The notes below the pieces were generated by a model. That model saw only the letters and a list, made by a program, of their open reading frames with translations, ran no database searches and had not been told where the DNA came from. Both the position numbers and the translations under genes were made by a program. DNA of 64,000 nucleotides from Rhizophagus irregularis (taxonomy: Eukaryota > Glomeromycota > Glomeromycetes > Glomerales > Glomeraceae), in NCBI RefSeq assembly GCF_026210795.1, contig NC_089433.1, positions 1,054,001-1,118,000 of the forward strand. The letters run 5' to 3'. Shown one piece after another: positions 43,900 to 54,762 of this stretch (within the stretch, counting starts at the first letter, position 1; each line of letters opens with the position of its first letter).

Positions 43900-45193
43900 A
43901 CGGCGGTTATGCCTTACGGTGTCCGGTAGTGGATATACTAAATAGAAATTATCCAGACCTCCTCAACAACTTCACTACATGCTTTTTTTGCCATAATGAA
44001 AAAGAGATGAATGTTCACCTTTGGTCATGCCCTTCAATACATTCTCTTCTACAACCCATTTTTACAAAACATCATGACATCCTTCGAACTTTAATAGTAT
44101 CCAACTCTGATTTTTTGCCTACTTTATATGAAGACTCCATTATTAGATGCTCTTTGTTTACTTGGTCAACTCATAACAATTCTCTTATTACAGATTTTCT
44201 TTCTCTTCATTATTTATTAATGAACTTTGTTCCAGAAGATCTAGTGTATCTTTTTACCGCAGCAAAAATATCAAAAGCTAACTGATCATTAACTTCTTAT
44301 TTGATTTACATAAAGATATTTTTGAAGTTATCTGGAAATGTCACAAGATTAAATGGATGGAACTAAAAAAAGACCTTAATATCACAAGATCATCTTTTAC
44401 CAAATACAAACGTCTTATGAAAAGACTCAATCGCATTACTCATGACCAACTTACATGCAATGCTAACCATTCTCGACCAACTGATGATCTATTCAGATAT
44501 ACTAACCCGTTTAACAAAAGGAAATCTCTTATTGATGCTTTCACAATGTGGAATTATCTCGCAAGTTTGAACTTTTTACATAATGTTCCATGGTTAAACT
44601 CTCTTCAATTAGATTTATATTCTACGACTATCCCTGTTTGACATAATGATTTTTATTTCTGATATTAACCCCTTTGGTTTTTTTTACGTTACAGTAATTT
44701 TATTTTTATCTTTATCTTTTTCTTTTTTTCTTTTCTTTTAGATAGCTCTTACGGAAGGATGGTCTTTTTTATTTAGTCACGTCCTTTATTAACTGTAGTG
44801 TGGTTCTACCATTTTAGTAGTTTAAATCAAAGGGTGAGGTCCTGTCCTGGGTGGATTTTATTTCTTACAGGATTGGCATTGGTATCCATGTATCTTATAT
44901 TAGAATAGTTCTTCTTTATTTCTTTGTATTTAAATACCTATCAATGTATAGATCTCTGCCTTGTAAAAAATCTGATCCGTGTTTTATCTTTCCATGTTTT
45001 TTCCGTGAATGTATCATTTTCATGGAATTTATAGCCTTAAATCATGGAAATTTTCATCTCACTAACACGGATATCCGTGAATGTATCATTTTCACGGAAT
45101 TTTTACGGAAGACACGGAGAAATAATGGAAATATTCGGATAAAAATTTTTTATAGGGCTGATCACTCCTCTTTATGAAATAAATAAATAAATC
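43900..45193 (+). mobile_element. Non-LTR retrotransposon (LINE) 3' relic
   Basis: The plus strand reads RCPVVDILNRNYPDLL and then CFFCHNEKEMNVHLWSC, a CxxC...HxxxC knuckle like that at the C-terminus of many LINE reverse transcriptases, followed by PSIHSLLQPIFTKH. After a stop and frame change near 44285 it continues DIFEVIWKCHKIKWMELKKD and FTKYKRLMKRLNRITHD, then MWNYLASLNFLHNVPW to a stop at 44641. The polymerase core is absent. The 3' end at about 45176-45193 is a (TAAA)n tail, typical of LINE insertion. The part at 44950-45130 is rich in TTTCCGTGAA/TTCACGGAA words and may be a separate nested insertion. Confidence 0.65.
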
Positions 45194-45724
45194 ATTATTC
45201 ATCACATAGATAATTTCTTAACTCCATTATGCCGGCCAAAAGTCACAAGGGGTAGAAAGTTTGTGGTAATACTGGAGTAAATACTCCTCCTGACTAATAT
45301 TCAGTTACCATAAGGCTCTACTTTTGAAGATAATTATATAACCTAGGTGGTTTTTCGTACAATAGGCCTAAATTATCTATTCATATTTCAGTGAATGATT
45401 CAAATGGAGAATAAAAAATTGCTTCATCTACCTTTTTGAGTAATGCTTGTTATAATATCTCTTAAACTGCTCAGCTCTGTATTTTTCTGATAAAGCTTCC
45501 GTTTGAAAGTCATAGCGAGATTCAAATATTTGAAAGTTTTTGATATTAAATTTATTAAATATTTATTAAATATTACGGAAATGTAAAAATTCAATTGACA
45601 TATTTTTTTATAGTAACTTCGTATTTCGCAAAAAATTTTATTAAAATTATATTACAAAATATCAAGCAAATTAATATTTCTCTTTTTAAAAAAATTGGTT
45701 TTTCTACTTTATATTTGAATCACA

Positions 45725-45850
45725 CGAATCTATGTAACACATTCGAATCTATATGGCATATTCGAATCTACTGGCATATTCGAATCTACGTGACACATTC
45801 GAATCTACTGGCATATTTGAATATCACTTTACCATATTCGAATATCTAAT
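45725..45850. repeat. Short tandem repeat of CATTCGAATCTACTGG units
   Basis: About six imperfect units of 18-20 bp built on ATTCGAATCTA, with GGCAT or TGACAC joining them. It is non-coding. Confidence 0.8.
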
Positions 45851-47212
45851 TTCACAAGATTTACAAACGAATATTCGAATTCCTAATTTCAAACGGAAGC
45901 TCTAATTTTTTATTTATTTCATCATATCCCCATTAGTAGGATGTTTCGATTGTTTCGCCCTATAAATTGATGTAATTCAATATCATTTAATTATAAAAAA
46001 TTATAAAATAGTCACAACATACTTTTCAAAATATAAGTACTTTAATATATCATTAAAAACAAATACATTGGTAATAATAAAAATCGAAGAAATATTATGA
46101 ATAAAAATATTTATAAACTTTATCAAATTTTATTTACCACTTTGATAAAATTGTGTTAGTATTCAATAAAATTTTAATTTAAAAGAAGAATTTTTCTAAC
46201 TATCACCGGAGGTGATAATCACCGGTGACTGAAATTATGACGATCGATCAGCATTAAAAAATATAGTACCGGTAAAAATTGATAATTCTGGCCAACGGTG
46301 ATGATCACCCCGGTGATTTGGTGATTTGAAGTAAAAATCTTAAAAGAAAACTATATTAAACTTCAAAAACATAAAAAATAAGGATAAATCACGCATAAGT
46401 ATTATAATAACATATTATTTAATATCAATCGTCATTATTCAAAAATCCATTTTGTTTTTATGTCTCACGAATATTATTATAGACTGAATAACAAAAATGT
46501 CTTATAAATAGAATACCTTTTTAAAGAATTAATAAAATTTAGTATCAGTGAAAGAATTAAATGTTAAATTAATATAATATCTGGAATAGTACGTATCAAT
46601 GTTTTACTTGAAAAATGATAATCGCAAAAAATTCTTGTTTGTCTCTTCAATTGATTTTTCGGGATTATTAATATCAGAAACTGACAGAGTAAGATTATTA
46701 GTTGATGCAATTTTGAGATTTTTCTTTTTATATAAAATAACAGAAATGTCTTGTAATACCTCATTTCAAAGGGCGATTACGATAATTCGAAGCATTAACC
46801 TTGTATTATCTGCTCACTGAAAATATATTCCAAATGGCTTGTGAATGATGGACGGGACGTTATATAATTTCAGTTTAAGTCTGATCTGATCAATAATAAT
46901 AAAATTCAAGATTTAAATTTTAAAATTCTATAAAAAAAGAGTGGTCGCTATATATGAACTTCTTTTTTCGAACATAAATAAAAATTTTGCCGTCATCAAG
47001 TTTAGAAATTGGTAATTTATTTTACATAAAACATTTAAGCCGAAATCTTTTAGAATAATATCGATGTATTTAAACGTTAGATCATTCAAATCTCCATTAT
47101 TTTCTCACCAAATAAAAGTATAATATAATACATATTTAATCTTATATTTATCGTCATAAATAATTATTACAAGCGGATTTAATTTATGGACATCAAGATC
47201 ATGTGTTAGGGC
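45851..47212. other. Gene-free spacer with an ATCACCGG inverted cluster
   Basis: At 46203-46325 the words ATCACCGG and CCGGTGAT occur several times in both orientations around a GGCCAAC motif, giving a foldable 120-bp segment. No gene is seen. Confidence 0.5.
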
Positions 47213-47262
47213 GCGTGACTTGTGTAATTGGCTAAATGATTTTCCGTTTGCCGAATAAAATA
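47213..47262 (+). promoter_or_regulatory. Conserved upstream block of paralogue B
   Basis: CGTGACTTGTGTAATTGG then TGATTTTCCGTTTGCCGAA lies about 80 bp before the ATG. The same block precedes C and D at similar distances, but is absent before pseudogene A. Conservation in non-coding DNA suggests a promoter element or transcription start, though shared ancestry alone could explain part of it. Confidence 0.6.
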
Positions 47263-47343
47263 TGTACAAATCGGCATAGAAAATTTTTTTTGATACTTTC
47301 CCTCGCTTAATTTATTCTGAATTTATTCTGAATCATTCTGAAA

Positions 47344-49609
47344 ATGACTACCTATTATTGGATTATAGCTCAACATTCTGGGAAAGTTCTTGAAGTTAAA
47401 GATGGCTCTTTTTGTAGTTCTGCTGAAATTTTCCAACGTAGTAAGAAATCCGAGCTTGATCCCAACGTAGTGTTGACATAAGATTTTAATAGAATAATAG
47501 CGTGTGATTATAGTGTGATTATTATTTATTAATTGATTGTTTTTATTTTCTCCATGTTTAGGTTGATATGCAACTCTGGTATTTTAATGGTGGATTTATT
47601 GTAAATAAAAGATCTGGCTTCGTGCTTGATGTTGTTGAAGGTAAGTAACAATATTAATTATTGAAATCAAATCTTTTAATTTCTAAATCAAAAAAAAATT
47701 TCTTTGATAATCAAGCGAAATGCCAAAATGGTGAGTTATTTAGTGAATATTATTTTGTTTTCTCTAATTCCACAATTAAAGTATTTTAATTACTATCATA
47801 AAGGTACGAAAATTGTTCAATACCAAAAGCATGATGAACCTTCTCGCAGTCAAGAATGGGAATACAACTATAAGGACAATTCTTTCTATTTTAAATTTAA
47901 TCGAAATTTTGTCCTTGATGTCTCGGTATGCAATTTAAATTGCTTTTCTTGATATAATATTAGAGATTATAATGATAATATTTTTTTTTTTAAAACTTGT
48001 ATTTTTATAGAGTACTAACATCATCCACTTGTGGGAAAAGCATGGTGGCAAGAATCAACAATTCATTTTGCAAAAGTGGGATGATGGTTCGGCAGTTATT
48101 GAAAATGCAGAAACGAACATTATTGATAATTTTAAATTTTTACCAAAATTATCACAAAATTTCCTTGAAATTTTGGATGATGACGAGTATTATGATGTTA
48201 ATATTGAAGTTGGTGATAACCCTCATGTAAAAACATTTCACGCTCATATGGTTATTTTAAGTTACCGTTCTCCTTACCTACGAAGAAAGTTGTCGACTAA
48301 CAAAAAAAATAATGATGGGACTTTGACATGTATTGAATTACCTAATATTTTACCAGAAATTTTCGAAATAATTTTAAGGTAAGAACTAATTGAATCAATA
48401 TATTGTTAATATTTTTAATCTCAAATATTGTATTTTTTATTTTTTAGATACATTTATAGCGGAAAACTTTCTTTAAAAGAAATTGATCCATCAAATATAA
48501 TTAAATTACTAGTTGCCGCTAATGAACTAAGTCTTCAGGAGTTAGTTATCTATATTCAATCCTTTTTAATTGAAAACAAAGCAAACTGGATGAAACAAAA
48601 TTTTGATTTAATATATCAAACAAGCTATGAAAATGATTCTTTCCTGGACCTCCAAAATTATTGTAATGGTTTAATATCTAATGAACCAGATAAGATATTC
48701 AAATCGCAAGATTTCACTTCAATTCCAGAAAAACTTTTAATTGCGGTTATCCAAAATGATAATCTTCAAATGAGCGAAGTGCAAGTTTGGAAGCATGTAT
48801 TTAAATGGGGAGTTGCTCAGAATTCAGCAAAACTTGAAGACTATTCACAAGACGATTTTAATACTTTGAAGAATACTTTGCGACAATGCATTCCGTTTAT
48901 TAGATTCTATAATTTAACTTCCAAAGAATTTGCATATGAAGTACATCCTTATAAAGAAGTTTTACCAAAAGAATTATATGAAGATTTATTATTGAGTTTT
49001 TTGGATTCTGATAATAAGAAAGGTGAATCAAAACCTCGTATACCTAGAAATATCGATTCAAGAGATATTGATTCTAATATTATTACATCTCAACACGCTG
49101 AAATAATCTCAAAATGGGTCGGTAAATTAGAAATTACTGATAAATTAAATTCTCCATATGAATTCAAATTATTATTTCGTGGATCCCGTGATGGATTTTA
49201 TCCTGAAAAGTTTCATAAAATTTGTGATCTTCAATCTCGTACTATAGTCGTTGCTAAAGTGAGAGGCAGTAATGAAATTCTTGGAGGATATAATCCGATC
49301 ACATGGAAATCTGCTAATAGATATAGTAATACTAAAGATAGTTTTATATTTTCTTTTAATAATAACAGAAGTGAAAATTATATTTTAAGTCGTATAGTTG
49401 ATAATCGACATGCTGTAGATAATAGATCTTATTATGGTCCATCATTTGGTAATGGAGACCTTATTATATGGGGATTAGATATTAATACACTTAGTACTAA
49501 TTATTGTTATGCATGTAAAAATTCTTATGAAAAACCGATTAGAGAAACTGAGGATAAATTTTACGTTGAAGAATATGAAGTATTTCGACTGATGAATATT
49601 TATTCATGA
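47344..49609 (+). CDS. Beta-trefoil lectin-BTB-BACK-TLDc protein, paralogue B, six exons
   Basis: Exons 47344-47466, 47562-47640, 47716-47730, 47804-47925, 48011-48378 and 48448-49609 join in frame to 622 aa; all introns are GT-AG, 69-95 bp. Residues about 1-140 show three beta-trefoil (R-type lectin fold) subdomains with QLW, QEW and QQF motifs, suggesting sugar or protein binding. BTB spans about 165-275 (YYDVNIEVGDNPHVKTFHAH, YIYSGKLSLKEID). BACK follows at about 290-400 (QVWKHVFKWGVAQ, IPFIRFYNLTSKEF). TLDc spans about 450-622 (FKLLFRGSRDGFYPEKFH, ILGGYNPITWK, FIFSFNNN, GPSFGNGDLIIWG). BTB-BACK suggests a cullin-3 adaptor, and TLDc proteins are linked to oxidative-stress resistance and V-ATPase binding; how these combine here is unknown. 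Compared with A, C and D, the start of exon 5 lacks about five codons of the third lectin loop. Confidence 0.9.
47716..47730 (+). other. 15-nt microexon, paralogue B
   Basis: AG|CGAAATGCCAAAATG|GTGAGT. Inclusion gives DVVE-AKCQN-GTKIVQ, skipping gives DVVE-GTKIVQ, and both stay in frame. With it, the DV-to-GT spacing equals seven residues, the same as in the other two lectin subdomains of this family. Confidence 0.78.
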
Positions 49610-51193
49610 ATTTTTTTTAATAATAGATTGCCTTTATTTATTTATTTATTCAAAAATTACTTTTAAATATAACTTTTTTGTAATAAATAATAATCTTTAT
49701 TAATAACAAATTATTATTTAAGAGAAATACAAATTAATAATTTGTATTATGATCAGATTTTAATTATTCGGCCAAATAAGACAACTACCAATATTTACAC
49801 ATAACGTTAGTATTATTTTTTATAAGTTGAAGATAATAGTATACTAAACAATAAATTATAATTAATTGAAAAATATAAAATTTAGGTGTTATTAAAACGT
49901 TAAAGCAAATGATATTGGATGATGAAAATGCGGATTATTTTGAATTTTAATTCAGTTCATAATAACTTTTTGGTTAATATGTCGCAACGACTTGACATTG
50001 CTCGTTTATTATTCTAACAATTATCACATAATGTTTCATATAAAGAGTATTTTTTGGACATGATTTTTTATTTTAAAATTAAATCATCAATGATGCGATG
50101 ATTTTCAATAAAGAGTCTACTATTTTTGAATGAAAAATCCGTATGAGATTAATTATTCAGCATGAAAAAATACTAATTATGTATTTGTTTGCTTTATTCA
50201 CATTTTTACTTTATATTATATATTGTTTGTGATTATTAAAAGAATCACATTTCATAAAATCTCCTACATTTAAGACAGAATTTTTAAAAGAAATTAATGT
50301 ATCAGCGATCATAGTATACATCAAAATTATAACAAGTTATCTTCCAATCTATGTAACTGTCATGGATACTCGTTTTTAACATGAAATTATATAAACCTAT
50401 ATATTCTGCATTATGTCTTTGATAATGATTTTAAGTGATCATAAAAACATGTTATGATGTATTGAAGTCGCATCTGTATAATTGACAGTAAATCTAAATA
50501 TGCAAAATTAACCCAAAACGCCAAAATCGAATATCGTCAGTATAATAGTATAAAAAATCTAATTCTAACATTACTTACATGTTGAGGCACAATCACTGAA
50601 GCTTTAAATTCTACGTTATTTGTCATCAATAAATTTAATAATAAAAATGCTTAAAATTAAAAATAAATAAATAAGCAAAAATTTTCCCGAAAAAACTGAC
50701 AAATTTATTGTTCTATCTAAAAAAATGAGCGGGTAATTTTTTGTAAAAAATAAAAATACAAACACGTCACAGTTTTAAATTCGTGAGCTAAAAAAAAGTA
50801 GTAAAGTGGGATGGCCAGACTTTATAATAAAATTATATCTTAATTCTCAATTTCTATTTGGTCTTTTAAATTCGAAAAATAGCTTTTTGTTATTTACTAC
50901 GATATTTAGAATGAATTCGAATTTTTAATATTGTAAATATTGCCAGCCGGCAGTTTGTAATTTCAGCTCTGAAATTTCTTTTTTGTTAGTAAGAATATCT
51001 TAAATCAAACGTGGCTTTTGTTTCGAATCAACAAACTAGTATAGATGGTGCTACGAATAAAATTTTTAATATTTCTCATCAACCGTTACTAGTAATGAGA
51101 AAATTCGAAAGAAGAAAAAGTACTTTAAATAAATCAATTTTCTTGCGTGTGACGACTGTAACGTACTTTACATCTCATACATAATTTAACAAA
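49610..51193. other. Spacer between paralogues B and C, including duplicated 3' flank and a dispersed repeat
   Basis: 50081-50690 is the counterpart of 40412-41015. 50885-50995 is a copy of the GCCAGCCGGCAG repeat. No gene is seen. Confidence 0.7.
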
Positions 51194-51243
51194 GCGTGAT
51201 TTGTGTAATTGGCTAAATGATTTTCCGTTTGCCGAATAAAATT
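51194..51243 (+). promoter_or_regulatory. Conserved upstream block of paralogue C
   Basis: CGTGATTTGTGTAATTGG then TGATTTTCCGTTTGCCGAA, about 90 bp before the ATG; differs from B at one or two positions over ~48 bp. Confidence 0.6.
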
Positions 51244-51334
51244 TATATAAATACTTCTCAAATTTCCTTTGACCTTACCTTTTGGTAGAAAATATTTCAC
51301 ATCACAAACGGTTTTCTAATAATTTATCCTAAAA

Positions 51335-53651
51335 ATGACTAAATATTATTGGATTATAGCTCAACATTCTGAGAAAGTTCTTGAAGTTGAAAATGCTTCT
51401 ATTTTTCAAGGTGCTAAAATCATTCAAGCTTCTAAGAAATTCGATCATGACCCCACCGTAAAGTGTTTAATCTAATATATTAATAAAGTGATGTGATTAT
51501 TGATTATTAACTGGCCTTTTCCCCTTTATGTTTAGGTTGATGCGCAACTCTGGTATTTTAATGGAGCATTTATTACCAACAAAAGAACTGGGTTCGTGTT
51601 CGATGTTGCTGGAGGTATTAAAGTAACAAATACGATTTAACTATTTGAAATCAAAATTTTCTAACCTCTAAATCCAATTCTTTGTTATTTTTACTAAACA
51701 AGCGAAATATGAAAATCGTGAGTAATCAGTTAGTTCAGTTTCGTAAAATATTATTATTATAATAAATCTTCGATTGACATTTTCAATATTTGTAAAGGTA
51801 CACGAATTATTCAATTCGTAAGATATGCCGAATCTTGTGCCGCTCAAGAATGGGAATACAACTATGAAGACAAAACTATCAGTTTGAAACATAATCGAAA
51901 ATTTGTTCTTGATGTTTTGGTAAAATGTTATTGAAATTACTTGAGATATTAGAAAATAGAGATGGTAATAATATTAATTTTAAATTTCATCTATTTTTAC
52001 AGGATGCAAAAAAAGATAACAATGCCTCAATAGTCCTGTTCGAAAAGCATGGTCGCGAGAATCAACAATTCATTTTGCAAAAGTGGGATGATGATTCAAT
52101 GGTCATTGAAAACGTAGCAACAAGCATTATTGACAATTTTAAATTTTTACCAAAATTATCACAAAATTTCCTTGAAATTTTAGATGATGATGAATATTAT
52201 GATGTTAATATTGAAGTTGGTATTAACCCTCATGTAAAAACATATCACGCTCATATGGTTATTTTAAATTACCGTTCTCCTTACCTACGAAGAAAGTTGT
52301 CTACTAATAAAAAAAATAATGATGGGACTTTGGCACGTATTGAACTACCCAATATTTTACCAGAAATTTTTGTGATAATTTTAAGGTAAAATCTAATTGA
52401 ATCAATGTATAATTAATTTATTTTTATCATTATATTTTTAATCTTAAAATATTGTATTTTTTATGTTTTAGATACATTTATAGCGGAAAACTTACTTTAA
52501 AAGAAATTGATCCATTAGACATAATTAAATTACTAGTTGCCGCTAATGAACTAAGTCTTCAGGAGTTAGTTACCTATATTCAATCCTTTTTAATTGAGAA
52601 TAAAGTAAACTGGATGAAACAGAATTTTGTTTTGATATATCAAACAAGCTATGAAAATGACTTTTTCCTGGATCTTCAAAAATTTTGTAATGATTTAATA
52701 TCAAATGAACCAGATAAAATATTTAATTTGCCAAATTTCGCTTCAATTCCAGAAAAACTTTTGGTTTCAATTATTCAAGATGATAATCTTCAAATGAGCG
52801 AAATTCAAGTTTGGGAGCAAATACTTAAATGGGGAATTTCTCAAAATTCAGAAAAACTTCCCTCTAACCTTAAAGACTATTCAAAAGAAGATTTTAATAT
52901 TTTGAAGAACACCTTAAAACGATGCATCCCATTTATTAGATTTTACAATTTAACTTCGAAAGAATTTGCGCATAAAATACATCCTTATAAAAAGGTTTTA
53001 CCAAAAGAATTATATGAAAATCTATTATTAAGTCTTTTGGATCCTGATAATAAGAAAGGTGAATCAAAACCTCGTATAACTCGAAATATTGATTCAAAAA
53101 ATATTGATTCTAATATTATTTCATCTAAACACGTTGAATTAATCTCAAAATGGGTTGATAGATCAGAAATTACTGACAAGTTAACTTCTCCATATGAATT
53201 CAAATTATTATTTCGTGGATCCCGTGATGGATTTTATCCTGATAAGTTTCATGAAATTTGTGATTTTCATTCTCGCACTGTAGTCATTGCTAAAGTGAAA
53301 GGTAGTAACGAAATTCTTGGAGGATATAATCCGATTGCATGGAAATCTGTTGATAGATATCGATATAGTAATACTAAAGATAGTTTTATATTTTCTTTTA
53401 ATAACAACAACATAAATGATAATTATATTTTAAGTCGTATAATAGATAATCGCCATGCTGTAGATAATAGATCTTACTATGGTCCATCATTTGGTAATGG
53501 AGACCTTATTATATGGGGAACAGATATTAATACGTTTAGCAGTTATTGCTATGTTTGTAAAAATTCTTATGAAAAATCGATTAGAGAAACTGAAGATAGA
53601 TTTTCCGTTGAAGAATATGAAGTATTTCAATTGATGAAAATTTATTCATAA
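51335..53651 (+). CDS. Beta-trefoil lectin-BTB-BACK-TLDc protein, paralogue C, six exons
   Basis: Exons 51335-51457, 51536-51614, 51703-51717, 51798-51919, 52003-52385 and 52472-53651 join in frame to 633 aa. Exon lengths one to four are identical to those of B and D (123, 79, 15, 122). Lectin motifs are AQLW, QEW and QQF. BTB begins about residue 174 (YYDVNIEVGINPHVKTYHAH). BACK carries QVWEQILKWGISQ and IPFIRFYNLTSKEF. TLDc begins about residue 460 (FKLLFRGSRDGFYPDKFH, ILGGYNPIAWK, GPSFGNGDLIIWG). It keeps the full third lectin loop (DVLDAKKDN) that B has shortened. All domains appear intact, making C the best-preserved member. Its N-terminal exons differ more from B than its BTB-TLDc exons do, which hints at different selection on the two halves or gene conversion in the last exons. 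Confidence 0.91.
51703..51717 (+). other. 15-nt microexon, paralogue C
   Basis: AG|CGAAATATGAAAATC|GTGAGT; gives AKYEN plus an Arg at the junction. Sequence differs from B, but length, phase and splice sites are kept. Confidence 0.78.
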
Positions 53652-54638
53652 TTTTTTTACGCAAGGAAATAAATAAACTGAATAAACTGTCTTTTATTTA
53701 TTTATTAATTGTCCGAATGAAGAGAAAAATACTCATTTATGATTTTTAATTTTTTGGTGACATATCCATATATTTCTTTTCCATTTGAAGATTTCTTTGT
53801 TCTCATAAAGACCACAAAAATTTCCATTCATTATTTCAGTATATGCTGAGACGCAATCACGGCTATCAATAAAATTCTGATAATAATGAATCAATAAAAT
53901 ATGAAAATTTCCAGCATTATGAATATCTAAAAGTCCTCTTGCAATATATTGTAATTTATATTATCAATTTTCGATTTATAATTTATATAGTTTTTAGATT
54001 CAATTAAATAATTTCTCAAATTCCATCTATATGCCTAAAACTAAAAACAAAGAGGCAATGATTCTTTTGAAAAAACTTTGATAATAGAGCATATTTTTTA
54101 AAGCTTTATTCTTTTTTTTTTTAAAGAAAAAATATATATATAGTATGTAATCAAAACATCCCGATTTCATTATTATGAATAATAAAAAATAAATTCATAA
54201 ATACCAGTTTTATGATAAAATTATATCAAATATCATTTTTTTTTAAAAAAAAAAAAAATTGAAACCCAATTTTTCGTTATTTAAAAAATTCTTTAGAACG
54301 AATTTATTAAATAATAACAGCTTGCAGTACATAATTCTAGCCTTGATATTCTTTTATATTAGGAATGCTCTAACTTTTTTCGTTTTAGGTACAAGCATCG
54401 GCCTGGATCTTAACAATTCTCTTTTTAAGGGGTATATACAGCTCAATCATCATAATTCTATCGAAACTTCATTTGCATGCGAATGAAATTAGCTAATCGG
54501 ATAAGACCCGTTTTTATTCAACATCTGAGTTAATTTAAACGTTGTTTTTTAACTAAAATTGAAGTAGACATACAAAGGATATTCATTAAAATGGCTTTTT
54601 TGAAGGGCTTATTTTTTGTGCAATAGTGATCAACACGA
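53652..54638. other. Spacer between paralogues C and D
   Basis: The 3' flank (53655-53950) resembles that of D (57105-57300): AAATAAACTGTCTTTTATTT-like, then GTATATGCTGAGACGCAATC. 54270-54365 is a diverged copy of the dispersed repeat with a GCTTGCAGTACATAATTC core. No gene is seen. Confidence 0.65.
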
Positions 54639-54640
54639 CG

Positions 54641-54690
54641 TGTGACTTGTACAATTGGTTAAATGATTTTCCGTTTGCCAATAAAATAAT
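54641..54690 (+). promoter_or_regulatory. Conserved upstream block of paralogue D
   Basis: TGTGACTTGTACAATTGG then TGATTTTCCGTTTGCCAATA, about 75 bp before the ATG; a slightly more diverged version of the blocks before B and C. Confidence 0.58.
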
Positions 54691-54762
54691 TTTACTCTGT
54701 GAAAATTTTGTGATATTCCCTTTATCTTTTAGCAGCAACTTTTCTATTGAATTATCTTAAAA

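Noticed and set aside
44851-45177. 108-codon open frame after the LINE relic
   Set aside because: It lies in the 3' untranslated part of the relic and is made of TTTCCGTGAA-type repeats.
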